Source of the DNA: Microbaculum marinum
GTDB taxonomy: Bacteria; Pseudomonadota; Alphaproteobacteria; Rhizobiales; Tepidamorphaceae
Reading direction: 5' to 3' (one strand)
Length of the DNA: 64,000 nt
Assembly: GCF_042646165.1 (NCBI RefSeq)
Contig: NZ_JBHRTC010000009.1
Positions 15,545 through 24,069 of the stretch are shown here, one piece after another (positions within the stretch are counted from its first letter, which is position 1; the number at the start of each line of letters is the position of its first letter). The position numbers and the translations under genes are program-made. Under the pieces are notes generated by a model. That model was not told the DNA's origin. It worked only from the letters and a program-made list of their open reading frames with translations, and ran no database searches.

Positions 15545-16390
15545 ATGAGAATCGGCTTTTCATTACTCGCGGCGCTCGCGATCTGCAGTGTGGCCGCGGC
15601 CGCGCCTGTCGGGGCGGAGGAAACCGGCGCCGCATCGCAGGGTAAGGACGTATATCGGCTGGAAATCCGCCGGACCGGAGATGCCTTGGAGATCGCCGGG
15701 TCGGTCCCCGATCAGGCAACCCGCAACGCGATTGTCGACGCTGCTTCTTCCGCCGCACCCGACCTGCCCAAGACGATCGTGCTGACCGAGGTTGAAGGCG
15801 CGCCTCCCGATTTCGCCGCCGCGGCTGTACGCGCGACGACGTTGATGGACCTGGTCGCCGCAGGTGACTTCGTGCTGGCAGGACAGCATCTGCAGTTTTC
15901 GGGCGCGGCCTACCACGAAAAGGCGAAGCAGGCGCTCGTCGCCGCCACCGCGTCCGGCTGGCCGCCAGGCTACGTGGTCGAGGCTTCCGATGTCGTGGCG
16001 GGACCCGATGGGCCCCCCATCGCAGCGCCCGACTGCGAGCGGGCGCTGGCCGCCTTGATCGAAGCCCATCCCATCGAATTCGAAGCCGGGAGGGCGGACG
16101 TGACCGGGGACAGCAAGGTTCTTGTCGACCGGGTTGCCTACACGGCGGCTCGGTGTCCGGGCGCGATGATCGCGGTGGCCGGCCATACCGACTCCGACGG
16201 CACCGACGAATCGAACTATCGCCTGAGTCTCGATCGAGCTCGCACCGTCGTCGACCTGCTGGTTGCCGACGGAATTCCCGAACGGCGGTTCACGGCGCTT
16301 GGCTACGGAGAGAGCAGGCCGCTTCGATCGAACGCCAGCCTGGCGGGCAAGGCGCGCAACCGGCGCATCGAATTCGTGCTGCGCGACTGA
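15545..16390 (+). CDS. Periplasmic/outer-membrane BON + OmpA C-like domain protein
   Basis: This 281-residue exported protein has signal peptide FSLLAALAICSVAAAAPVGA. A region of about residues 35-160 contains BON-like repeats (RTGDALEIAGSVPDQATRNAIVDAA). The C-terminal OmpA-like peptidoglycan-binding domain includes IEFEAGRADVT, VAGHTDSDG and NYRLSLDRARTVVDLLVADGI. The OmpA domain should hold peptidoglycan at the diaminopimelate residue. The BON plus OmpA layout resembles mycobacterial ArfA. It follows the porins but is probably transcribed separately. Confidence 0.85.
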   Translation: MRIGFSLLAALAICSVAAAAPVGAEETGAASQGKDVYRLEIRRTGDALEIAGSVPDQATRNAIVDAASSAAPDLPKTIVLTEVEGAPPDFAAAAVRATTLMDLVAAGDFVLAGQHLQFSGAAYHEKAKQALVAATASGWPPGYVVEASDVVAGPDGPPIAAPDCERALAALIEAHPIEFEAGRADVTGDSKVLVDRVAYTAARCPGAMIAVAGHTDSDGTDESNYRLSLDRARTVVDLLVADGIPERRFTALGYGESRPLRSNASLAGKARNRRIEFVLRD

Positions 16391-16424
16391 TCTCCGGCGC
16401 CGCCGGCTCAGCCGCAAATCCGCG

Positions 16425-17348
16425 TCACCGGTCCTCGGCGGCCGCGATGAACGCTGCAATCCGGCCGAGTATGTCCGGTTCCGTCAGCATCGGCGCGTGG
16501 CCCGAGCCTTCGGCGATGACGACTTCGGTATTCGTCCGCCGGGCCGTCATGCCGGCGAGCGTCTTTTCCGACAGTATGTCCGAGTGCTCTCCCCGCACCA
16601 CCATCAGCGGAACTTTCGCGAGGCCGTCGAATTGCGGCCAGATGGTCTGCAGGGGCTGGTTGAAGTCGACATTCTCCAGCGTTTTCATCAACTTGGGATC
16701 GAAGTCGCGGACCGGTCTGCCGTCGCGATCGGCGAATGTCTTGCGGGTATAGGACGCCCATCCGGCGTCGTCGACCGCGGGGAACTGCTGCTCGTAAGCC
16801 CGCCGCAGCGTGTCAGTCGCCTGTTCCCACGAGCCGGGATCCCTGGTCGCCGACAGCAGGTTCTTGATGCGCAGCAGGCCGCGGCCTTCGATCTCCGGTC
16901 CGATATCGTTGAGTATCGCCGCGCGCAGGGCGCTCGGTCGTGCTGCCGCCATCAGCATCGTCACGAGCCCGCCGCGGGATGTCCCCACGAAGCATGCCGC
17001 ATCGACACGGCAGGCGGTCAAGACGTCGAGGACGTCCGCCAGTTCCGTCGAGGGGGTGTAGTTCTTCCAGTTCGGGTCGTATCCGGACCCGCCGCGACCG
17101 CGAAAATCGACGGCAAGTACCCTGCGGGGACGATCCTTGTGGGTCGAAAGGAAGCGGGCAAGTTCGTGAAAGTCGCGGCCGTTCCGCGTCAATCCGGGGA
17201 GGCAGACGACCGGCAGGTGGCGGGACTCGCCGGGATAGTCGCGCACATGGATGCGCAGGCCGTCCTGTGCGGTGACGAGGACGTCCCGCCATTCCGCCGG
17301 CGCGCCGGCTTCGTCCTGTCGTATGCCGGCCGGAGCGGCGTCCGTCAT
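16425..17348 (-). CDS. Alpha/beta hydrolase
   Basis: This 307-residue alpha/beta-hydrolase-fold protein has the nucleophile elbow GTSRGG (Ser), oxyanion region CLPGLTRNGRDFHELARFL, DFRGRGGSGYDP and the catalytic His in EGSGHAPMLTEP. The acid is probably Asp in VVRGEHSDILS. Substrate is unknown; related proteins include esterases, lactonases and C-C hydrolases. It has no signal peptide, so is cytoplasmic. It lies 31 bp downstream of the lytic transglycosylase gene stop on the other side of a short gap, both on the minus strand, but the transglycosylase is transcribed towards it from upstream, so co-transcription is not excluded. Confidence 0.85.
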   Translation of the reverse strand: MTDAAPAGIRQDEAGAPAEWRDVLVTAQDGLRIHVRDYPGESRHLPVVCLPGLTRNGRDFHELARFLSTHKDRPRRVLAVDFRGRGGSGYDPNWKNYTPSTELADVLDVLTACRVDAACFVGTSRGGLVTMLMAAARPSALRAAILNDIGPEIEGRGLLRIKNLLSATRDPGSWEQATDTLRRAYEQQFPAVDDAGWASYTRKTFADRDGRPVRDFDPKLMKTLENVDFNQPLQTIWPQFDGLAKVPLMVVRGEHSDILSEKTLAGMTARRTNTEVVIAEGSGHAPMLTEPDILGRIAAFIAAAEDR

Positions 17349-17379
17349 GAAGCCTGTTTCCGCAAAATCGGGTTGGAAG

Positions 17380-19740
17380 CTAAAGGCCGCTGCCGAAACC
17401 CAGGGCCGTAGACGGCGGGGCGCCGGTATTGACCGGGCCGTCGCCGAAACCGCTGAATACTCCGGGAACGCCGTTGTTGCCAGCGTCTCCGGCGGAAGTC
17501 GCCGCGGCGATCACCGACTGGCCCGTGTCGAGAGGCAGCCGCAGGTCTTCTGCGATGAGGAGCGGCTGATTCTCTTCACCCAGTCGCGCACGGTATACCT
17601 GCAGGCCTTCCATCACGCGCTGAACATAGTTCCGGGTCTCGTTGTAGGGAATCAGCTCGACCCAGTCGACCGGGTCGATTTCGCCCTTGCGCGGATCGCC
17701 GAACCTCTCGATCCATTCATAGACGCGGCCGGGACCGGCATTGTAGGCGGCGAAGACGAGCGCATAGGCGTTGTCGAAGCGCTCGGCCAGTTCGCCGAGA
17801 TGCGCCGCCCCGAGCGTTGCATTGTAGGTGGGGTCGGAGGTCAGGCGATCGAGATTGTAGGTTTGGCCATATGCCTGTGCGGTCGCTTTCGCGGTCGCCG
17901 GCATCATCTGCATCAGGCCGCGTGCGCCGGCGGGGCTGAGGGCGGACGGATTGAAGACGCTTTCCTGGCGTGCGATCGCGTAGACCACGGCCGGATCGAT
18001 GCCCGGGCCGATCTTCGGGAAATCTGGCATCCCGTCGGTTGAGAACGCGTAGGCCTCCGTTGGTGCGCCGGCGCGTGTGCCGCGCTTGCCCATCCATACG
18101 GTGCCCCACGTCATGCCCAGTTGCTGGGCCGTCTCGCAAATGCCGACGAGAGTGAGCGGGTCGTCGGTCTCTTCTGCCATGGTTATCATGAACCGGGCAG
18201 CCTCGTCCTCGCGACCGATCTGCACCAGCAGGCGCATGGCGCGGATGCTGTCGCGCTCGCCGATGATGCGGCGCGCCGTGTCGGCGATCAGCGGCTTGTC
18301 GGGACGCGGCACGGAAGTCTTGCCGATCCGGTTGAGCGCAAGCTGGCCGTAGTAGGTGGTCGGCTGCTCGCCGGCCTGGGTGTAGTACTTCAAGGCGGTG
18401 GGGATATCGCCGGCTTCCTCCGCAGCGCGGCCGAGCCAGTAATGTGCGCGCGACGTGCTGATCGGGGTGGTCGCGACATTGAGGATCTCGGCGAAGTGCT
18501 TTGACGCGGCTTCGGGGTCCTTGAGGAAGCGGAGGGCGATCCAGCCGGCGTGCCACTCGTTCTCGAGCCGATCGATTGCAGACTCGGCGGCATGCTTGCT
18601 GACCAGTTCGTAGGCCGTCTTGACGACGTCCGGGTTCCCGGTCTCGACGAGTTCCCGCGCGACGATGCGCCGCTCCAGCGCCCATTCGTCGGGATCGACC
18701 AATTGGTCGGGCTCGAAACTCGCCTCGAGCAGCAGCTTGGCCGCGAAATCGTCGCGGTCGGCCCGCCGGTTCCATTGTATGCGCGATAGCAGGTATCCGG
18801 GATCGGACCTGACCTCCTGCGGCAGGTTGTCCAGCGCGGATCCGGCTGAAGACGAGCGCCTGCTGACGGCGATCCGGGCCTCGGCCAGCTTCTTCTCGTT
18901 GCCGCCGAGCTTGGCGGCGACACGCAGCGCGGCTGAGGACTCGCCGTTGTAAAGCAGCATGTCCATGCGTTTCTTGTGATCTTCGCGCTCGAGCGCATCG
19001 GCGAAGCGGCTGAGCACGAGGCTCTCTTCGCCCGTCGTGAGCGACTGGGTGCGCCACAGTGCGCGGATCAACTCGCCCGAGCGCTCCTCTGCGCCCGTCG
19101 CCTTGAGTGCGCTTGCATAGACGATCACGCCGGGGCTTGTGATCGGCGGTTCGTCGGCGAACGCCTCGATAACCGTTTCGGCGCTGGCGCGCTGGGCCAG
19201 CAGGGCCACCTCGAATCGCCTGCGGATCAGGTCCTGGTTGGGCCAGTCCGGATTTTCCTTCAGGAAGGCCTGCATGCGCGAATACGGCGCCGACAGGGAA
19301 TAGTCCCGGACGTAGTAGAACTCGATCAGCTTCCGGGCCGCGGGGTCGCTCAGCGTCTTCTGCAGGGCGAGCGCGTCGTCGTAGCGCTTGGCGCTGATGA
19401 AATTGATCGCCTGGTTCGTAACCGCGGCGGTATGGGCATCCACGACGGGGGCGTCGAATCCGGCGGTCTCGAACAGTTCGTGCGCGGCGGGACCGGCATC
19501 GTCGGGCCGCGGCCTGGGAAGCGGAAAATCGGAGGCTGACAGCACCTGCTCGGTATCGCCGTCGGCGACGGTGCCGACCACGACCTCGTCCGTGGCTGTC
19601 TGCGCGATACCGGAGGCAACGTCGACCGGCCGTTCCCTCGGCAGAGGCACGGACGTCGCGGCCCAGAGGGCGGTCGCCGGCAGCGCAATGGCCGGGAGCG
19701 CGAACGCAACGGTCAATGTCGTAATTCGCTTACGGTGCAT
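17380..19740 (-). CDS. Soluble lytic murein transglycosylase (Slt70-type)
   Basis: This 786-residue exported protein has an N-terminal signal (TLTVAFALPAIALPATALWAA) and a Pro-rich segment. A long alpha-superhelical U/L region of Slt70 type covers about residues 90-580. The C-terminal lysozyme-like catalytic domain has ARQESVFNPSALSPAGARGLMQMMPATA (catalytic Glu in QES), then GAAHLGELAERF and AAYNAGPGRVYEWI. It cleaves peptidoglycan to 1,6-anhydromuramyl products in the periplasm. It is divergent from dapA, a neighbourhood I recall as common in Hyphomicrobiales. Length is larger than E. coli Slt because of the N-terminal extension. Confidence 0.93.
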   Translation of the reverse strand: MHRKRITTLTVAFALPAIALPATALWAATSVPLPRERPVDVASGIAQTATDEVVVGTVADGDTEQVLSASDFPLPRPRPDDAGPAAHELFETAGFDAPVVDAHTAAVTNQAINFISAKRYDDALALQKTLSDPAARKLIEFYYVRDYSLSAPYSRMQAFLKENPDWPNQDLIRRRFEVALLAQRASAETVIEAFADEPPITSPGVIVYASALKATGAEERSGELIRALWRTQSLTTGEESLVLSRFADALEREDHKKRMDMLLYNGESSAALRVAAKLGGNEKKLAEARIAVSRRSSSAGSALDNLPQEVRSDPGYLLSRIQWNRRADRDDFAAKLLLEASFEPDQLVDPDEWALERRIVARELVETGNPDVVKTAYELVSKHAAESAIDRLENEWHAGWIALRFLKDPEAASKHFAEILNVATTPISTSRAHYWLGRAAEEAGDIPTALKYYTQAGEQPTTYYGQLALNRIGKTSVPRPDKPLIADTARRIIGERDSIRAMRLLVQIGREDEAARFMITMAEETDDPLTLVGICETAQQLGMTWGTVWMGKRGTRAGAPTEAYAFSTDGMPDFPKIGPGIDPAVVYAIARQESVFNPSALSPAGARGLMQMMPATAKATAQAYGQTYNLDRLTSDPTYNATLGAAHLGELAERFDNAYALVFAAYNAGPGRVYEWIERFGDPRKGEIDPVDWVELIPYNETRNYVQRVMEGLQVYRARLGEENQPLLIAEDLRLPLDTGQSVIAAATSAGDAGNNGVPGVFSGFGDGPVNTGAPPSTALGFGSGL

Positions 19741-19952
19741 AACCTGGCACTTTCGACATAAAAAGCTGAATTTTCTATTATGCGGACGACTTTTGGCGAG
19801 ATCATGTCAACCTGACATAGGCGTTCAGCCCGGCGTTCCAACTCCTTGCCGGTGCGACGTCTTGACTCTATGCTCCCGGCCGAAATCGCCCCATTCCCGA
19901 CCCGTTGGGAAGCCGGGCAGCATGGCCGCCACAGGCCGATACGGAGGAACGC

Positions 19953-20834
19953 ATGTTCAAGGGATCGATCACCGCGCTGATCACGCCGTTCTCGAACGGG
20001 GCGGTGGACGAGAAAGCGTTCCAGGACTTCGTCGACTGGCAGATCACCGAAGGCTCCGACGGCCTCGTCCCGGTCGGCACCACCGGCGAGTCCCCGACGC
20101 TGTCGCACGAGGAGCACAAGCGTGTCGTCGAACTGTGCGTCGAGGCCACCAACGGCCGGGTGCCGGTGATCGCCGGGGCCGGCTCAAACAACACTGCCGA
20201 GGCCATCGAGTTCTCGACGCATGCCGAGGAGGCGGGGGCGGACGGCGTTCTGATCGTCATGCCCTACTATAACAAGCCCACGCAGGAGGGGCTCTACAGG
20301 CACTTCAAGGCGATCAACGACGCCATCGGGATTCCGATCCTCATCTACAACATTCCCGGCCGCAGCGTCGTCGACATGAGCGTCGAGACGATGGCGCGCC
20401 TCTTCGAGGACTGCGACAACATCGTCGGCGTCAAGGATGCCACCGCGAATCTGGCCCGCGTCAGCCTGCAGCGCGCTGCCTGCGGCAAGGATTTCGTCCA
20501 GCTGTCCGGCGAGGATCCGACCGCGCTCGGCTTCAATGCGCATGGCGGTGTCGGCTGCATTTCCGTGACCTCCAACGTCGCGCCGCGACTCTGCGCGGAT
20601 TTCCAGCGTGCCTGCAGCGAGGGAGATTACGCGTCCGCCCTCGATTACCAGGATCGGCTGATGCCGCTGCACCGGGCACTGTTCATCGAGACCAGCCCGG
20701 CGCCGGTGAAGTATGCCGTGTCGCTGCTCGACCGTTGCAAGCCGCTCGTCCGCCTGCCGATCATCGAGGTGTCCGAGGGAACGAAGGCGGAGGTGCGCGA
20801 CGCGATGGTCCACGCCGGCCTGCTGAACGCCTGA
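19953..20834 (+). CDS. dapA: 4-hydroxy-tetrahydrodipicolinate synthase
   Basis: This 293-residue TIM-barrel aldolase condenses pyruvate with aspartate semialdehyde in lysine/diaminopimelate synthesis. It has VGTTGESPTL (residues 41-50), the active-site Tyr in IYNIPGR (Tyr132) and the Schiff-base Lys in GVKDAT (Lys161), then SGEDPTAL. ATG at 19953 follows ACGGAGGAACGC; the upstream in-frame start at 19905 would add 16 atypical residues. It starts the housekeeping run to parC, with smpB 19 bp behind. Confidence 0.97.
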   Translation: MFKGSITALITPFSNGAVDEKAFQDFVDWQITEGSDGLVPVGTTGESPTLSHEEHKRVVELCVEATNGRVPVIAGAGSNNTAEAIEFSTHAEEAGADGVLIVMPYYNKPTQEGLYRHFKAINDAIGIPILIYNIPGRSVVDMSVETMARLFEDCDNIVGVKDATANLARVSLQRAACGKDFVQLSGEDPTALGFNAHGGVGCISVTSNVAPRLCADFQRACSEGDYASALDYQDRLMPLHRALFIETSPAPVKYAVSLLDRCKPLVRLPIIEVSEGTKAEVRDAMVHAGLLNA

Positions 20835-20853
20835 CGGCCGACGGGAGCACAGG

Positions 20854-21330
20854 ATGGCGACGGCGCAGAAGGCGCCGGCGGGCAAGGTCGTTGCCGAAAA
20901 CCGCCGGGCCAGATTCGACTACGAACTCCTCGACGAGGTCGAGGCCGGCATCGTGCTGACCGGCACCGAAGTCAAGTCGCTGCGGCAGGGGAGGTCGAGC
21001 CTCGCCGAATCGCATGCCGGCGAGATGGGCGGCGACATCTGGCTGTTCAACATGCACATCCCGGATTACGCCCCTGCAAACCGCTTCAACCACGAGCCGC
21101 GACGCCCTCGCAAGCTGCTGATGCACCGCCGCGAGATCAACAGGCTGGTCGGCGCGGTGCAGAAAGAGGGGATGACCATCGTTCCGCTGCGGGTCTACTT
21201 CAACGCGCGCGGCATCGCGAAGGTGATGATCGCCCTTGCGCGCGGCAAGAAGCTTCACGACAAGCGGCAAACTGAAAAGAAGCGCGACTGGCAGCGCGAG
21301 AAATCAAGGATCCTGCGTGATCGCGGCTGA
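20854..21330 (+). CDS. smpB: SsrA-binding protein SmpB
   Basis: This 158-residue tmRNA partner for trans-translation contains VAENRRARFDYELLDEVEAGIVLTGTEVKSLRQG, LFNMHIPDY, and HEPRRPRKLLMHRREI. The basic C-terminal tail RQTEKKRDWQREKSRILRDRG is the part that enters the ribosome decoding centre. Its GTEVKSLR motif and length are standard. It follows dapA closely and is likely co-transcribed. Confidence 0.97.
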   Translation: MATAQKAPAGKVVAENRRARFDYELLDEVEAGIVLTGTEVKSLRQGRSSLAESHAGEMGGDIWLFNMHIPDYAPANRFNHEPRRPRKLLMHRREINRLVGAVQKEGMTIVPLRVYFNARGIAKVMIALARGKKLHDKRQTEKKRDWQREKSRILRDRG

Positions 21331-21347
21331 GAGCCGGGGCATCGCAT

Positions 21348-21382
21348 AAAAAAAATGGAGCCCGGGCACAGCCCGGGCTCCA
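21348..21382 (-). terminator. Rho-independent terminator for the minus-strand gene at 21403
   Basis: A perfect 12-bp stem TGGAGCCCGGGC / GCCCGGGCTCCA with a 3-nt loop has eight As on its left side, which become a T run on the minus strand. It lies 20 bp past the stop of the small secreted protein gene. It may also slow plus-strand transcription out of smpB, but there is no plus-side T run. Confidence 0.88.
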
Positions 21383-21402
21383 ACTGTCTATGGCATCAGA
21401 CC

Positions 21403-21795
21403 TTACTGGTTGGTCGGCTGCGCCACATCCTCGCGGTCGCTGTCGCCGGCCGGCGGAATGGCCTCGCCGCTCGCGGCCGATGCCTCGGTCATCGGCATCA
21501 CCTTGACGATGGCGCGATTGGAGTCGACGACGTACAGGTTGGTTTCGTCACGGACGTAGCCGTAGCCGTCCATCCCGTCGACCTCCAGCGCGGTGATCTG
21601 GTAGGTTCCGGGCAGGGTGCTGCCCTCGGACCAGTCGGCCGTGTCGGCAGCCGGAATGACCTCGCTGCCGGCGACCGTCGCCGGGGTCAGATGCCCCTGC
21701 ATGGCCATTTCCTGTTCTGCCGTGAGAGACTGCGCGAATGCGCTTCCGGCAAACAGGACACCTGCGGCGGCAACGCCGATTACATACTTCTTCAT
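21403..21795 (-). CDS. Small secreted protein, DUF1236-like
   Basis: This 130-residue protein has a clear signal peptide (KKYVIGVAAAGVLFAGSAFAQ). The mature part is acidic, with YGYVRDETNLYVVDSNRAIVKVM. That segment resembles the short beta-rich DUF1236 domain, where a conserved Val-Val-Asp precedes a residue pattern of alternating hydrophobics. Function is unknown. It interrupts the smpB to UDG part of the conserved block on the opposite strand and has its own strong terminator. Confidence 0.65.
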   Translation of the reverse strand: MKKYVIGVAAAGVLFAGSAFAQSLTAEQEMAMQGHLTPATVAGSEVIPAADTADWSEGSTLPGTYQITALEVDGMDGYGYVRDETNLYVVDSNRAIVKVMPMTEASAASGEAIPPAGDSDREDVAQPTNQ

Positions 21796-21923
21796 GAGAG
21801 TATTCCTCCGTTCGGGGATCTGTGGGCAAGAACGGTTGTCGGCCCCGATCCGTTCCCCGCAAAATCGTTTGGGGGCTCACAAAATCGGCAAGGCCTGTTC
21901 CGACCACGGAGGGAGGGGGAGCG

Positions 21924-22559
21924 TCACACGCGTGCGTCTACCTCGCGCCTGACCTCGGCGAACACCGCCTGGAACATTTCCGGCGTCAGGCGCCGCGTGT
22001 TCGTGTTGTACCGGGAGCAGTGGTAGCTGTCGAAGAGCGAAAACGACCCGAAATCGTGCCTGGCACCGTGTCCGAACGGATAGGAGGCCCGGCGTGCGTC
22101 CAGCGCGGTGAGCACCGAGTCGTGGGCGATGCGGCCAAGTGCCACGATCGCCTTGAGCCCGCCGGCCTGCTCGATGGTGGTCGCCAGGAACGGCCGGCAG
22201 TTCCGGATTTCCGTGCCGATCGGCTTGTTCTCGGGAGGCACGCAGCGCACGGCATTGGTTATCCGGCAATCGACGAGCTGGAGACCGTCGTCCGGATCGG
22301 CGGCGTATGTACCGCGCGCGAAGCCGTAGGTGCCCAGCGTCTCGTAGAGCAGATCGCCGGCGTAGTCGCCGGTGAAGGGCCGGCCGGTCTTGTTCGCACC
22401 CTTCAGGCCGGGCGCCAGGCCGACCACGAGGAGCGAGGCGTCGGCTGGACCGAAGCTTGGCACCGGGTTGTTGTAGAATTCGGGATAGGCGATCCGGTTG
22501 GCGTCGCGAAACGCCGCCAACCGGTCACAGATCCGGCAGTCGAGCGGAGGCTCGCTCAC
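21924..22559 (-). CDS. Uracil-DNA glycosylase family protein (type 5, UdgB-like)
   Basis: This 211-residue DNA-repair enzyme has the family signature GLAPGLKGANKTGRPFTGDYAGDLL and the late motif HCSRYNTNTRRL. Cysteines at residues 8 and 11 (DCRIC) plus those in VDCRITNAVRC could bind a 4Fe-4S cluster, as in UdgB. Such enzymes remove uracil and other deaminated bases. GTG at 22559 is chosen because it places the CxxC near the N-terminus and leaves 34 bp after the NYN gene. A longer frame to 22649 would overlap that gene. Confidence 0.88.
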   Translation of the reverse strand: MSEPPLDCRICDRLAAFRDANRIAYPEFYNNPVPSFGPADASLLVVGLAPGLKGANKTGRPFTGDYAGDLLYETLGTYGFARGTYAADPDDGLQLVDCRITNAVRCVPPENKPIGTEIRNCRPFLATTIEQAGGLKAIVALGRIAHDSVLTALDARRASYPFGHGARHDFGSFSLFDSYHCSRYNTNTRRLTPEMFQAVFAEVRREVDARV

Positions 22560-22593
22560 TGGTCCCTGGTCACGCTCTTCGACGTTCGGCGAC

Positions 22594-23235
22594 TCACGGC
22601 TCGGCGTAGTCTTCGTCGTATTCCTCGTCGAACTCCTCGGAGCTCTCACGCTGCTCGCGCTCGACGGCGGCCTGTTCGCGGCGCGCCTGCCGCTCGGCCC
22701 GCTGGCCCGGATCGCGTCCGATCAGGCCGGCCAGGTCGGCCAGGTCGACGAAAACGTCGGCCTGCCTGCGCAACTCGTCGGCGATCATCGGCGGCTGCGA
22801 GGAGATGGTCGATATGACGGTGACGCGCTTGCCCTTGCGCTGCAAGGCCTCGACGAGCGAGCGGAAGTCGCCGTCGCCGGAGAACAGCACCGCATGATCC
22901 AGGCGTTCGACGAGGTCCATCGCGTCGACGGCCAACTCGATGTCCATGTTGCCCTTGACCTTTCGACGGCCGGAGGCGTCATAGAATTCCTTCATCGGTT
23001 TGGTGACGACCGTAAACCCGTTGTAGTCAAGCCAATCGATCAGCGGTCGAATCGAGGAGTACTCCTGGTCTTCCGCCATCGCCGTATAGTAATACGCCCG
23101 AACCAAATGGCCCTTCTGTTCGAAAAGCCCAAGCAGACGCTTGTAGTCTATGTCGAAGCCAAGCGCACGTGAGGTAGCGTATAGGTTGGCACCGTCTATA
23201 AATAATGCGATGCGTTCATGTGCGTAGAATTTCAT
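22594..23235 (-). CDS. NYN domain protein (LabA/DUF88 family)
   Basis: This 213-residue PIN-like NYN-domain protein contains ALFIDGANLY at the N-terminus, KGNMDIELAVDAMDL in the middle and VLFSGDGDFRSLVEALQRKGK later. These supply the acidic residues of a metal-dependent RNase site. The tail is highly charged (EREQRESSEEFDEEYDEDYAEP). Family members are proposed RNA-processing nucleases. It lies between rpoZ (divergent) and the UDG gene, an arrangement I recall in related genomes. Confidence 0.9.
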   Translation of the reverse strand: MKFYAHERIALFIDGANLYATSRALGFDIDYKRLLGLFEQKGHLVRAYYYTAMAEDQEYSSIRPLIDWLDYNGFTVVTKPMKEFYDASGRRKVKGNMDIELAVDAMDLVERLDHAVLFSGDGDFRSLVEALQRKGKRVTVISTISSQPPMIADELRRQADVFVDLADLAGLIGRDPGQRAERQARREQAAVEREQRESSEEFDEEYDEDYAEP

Positions 23236-23563
23236 TGCAAGCCCTTTCGACCTTACACGGCGTAAATTGCTGACTGTGCGCAGACGACTGGATGCCGTTC
23301 ACACAATCGGACCTGCTTGTGGCGTAATTGTGCCAGGTGAGCATGAGTCCGCCGCCCCCACGGCGATCACTAACCTCTATAGCTGCGATCAATATTGCGC
23401 AAGTCGCCGCGAGGGAATTCGCCATGTCGTTTCTACATGCCGGCGTCGCGACGTCTTCGGCCCTGTTCAAGGGAAATTTGGAACGGTGCCCGCCTTGTCA
23501 AGTGCCGGGCGAGCGCGTATATGCCGGCATAAATCTCCTTTTCATGGCCCGGAGTTCCCTGTC
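23236..23563. other. 328-bp divergent promoter region between NYN gene and rpoZ
   Basis: The gap must contain promoters for both flanking genes. I see no convincing sigma-factor box, palindrome, RNA gene or additional coding frame. A frame from 23267 is continuous with rpoZ, but rpoZ has a natural start at 23564. Confidence 0.5.
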
Positions 23564-23950
23564 ATGGCCCGCGTGACGGTCGAAGATTGCATAGACAAGG
23601 TTGAAAACCGTTTTGAGCTGGTGCTGCTCGCCAGCCACCGCTCCCGAATGATTTCGAATGGAGCATCCATAACGGTCGACCGCGACAACGACAAGAATCC
23701 CGTCGTCGCCCTGCGCGAGATCGCCGACCAGACGGTTTCGGCCGAAGATCTCAACGAAGAGCTCATCCATTCGCTGCAGAAGTTCGTCGAGGTCGACGAA
23801 CCTGAACCCGACACTGTCCCGATGGTCGCGGTCGCCGCCACCGAGACCGCCGAAGGTGGCGAGGACGATAGCATCCAGTTCGACCGCATGTCGGAAGAAG
23901 AGCTTCTGAAGGGTCTGGAGGGGCTGACGCCGCCGGACGACCGTGAGTGA
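23564..23950 (+). CDS. rpoZ: RNA polymerase omega subunit
   Basis: This 128-residue protein starts MARVTVEDCIDKVENRFELVLLASHRSRMISNG, the standard omega core that binds the beta' subunit. NPVVALREIADQTVSAEDL follows and an acidic tail completes it. The start is fixed by the universally conserved MARVTVEDC; an ATG 20 bp upstream is out of frame. It precedes rsh, matching the frequent rpoZ-spoT linkage. Confidence 0.96.
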   Translation: MARVTVEDCIDKVENRFELVLLASHRSRMISNGASITVDRDNDKNPVVALREIADQTVSAEDLNEELIHSLQKFVEVDEPEPDTVPMVAVAATETAEGGEDDSIQFDRMSEEELLKGLEGLTPPDDRE

Positions 23951-24069
23951 CCGCGGCGGCAGCATCTGATTCATTCGAACGGCATCCGGCGGGCCGTCCT
24001 TCGGCTCGCGGACGGCGTCGCTGCACTGTAGACCGGGAACTGATCCCGGAGGCGGCATGGTAGGCCGCC

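Noticed and set aside
23267..23563. N-terminal extension of rpoZ to 23267
   Set aside because: Omega begins MARVTVEDC across alphaproteobacteria; the extension has no similarity and no ribosome site.
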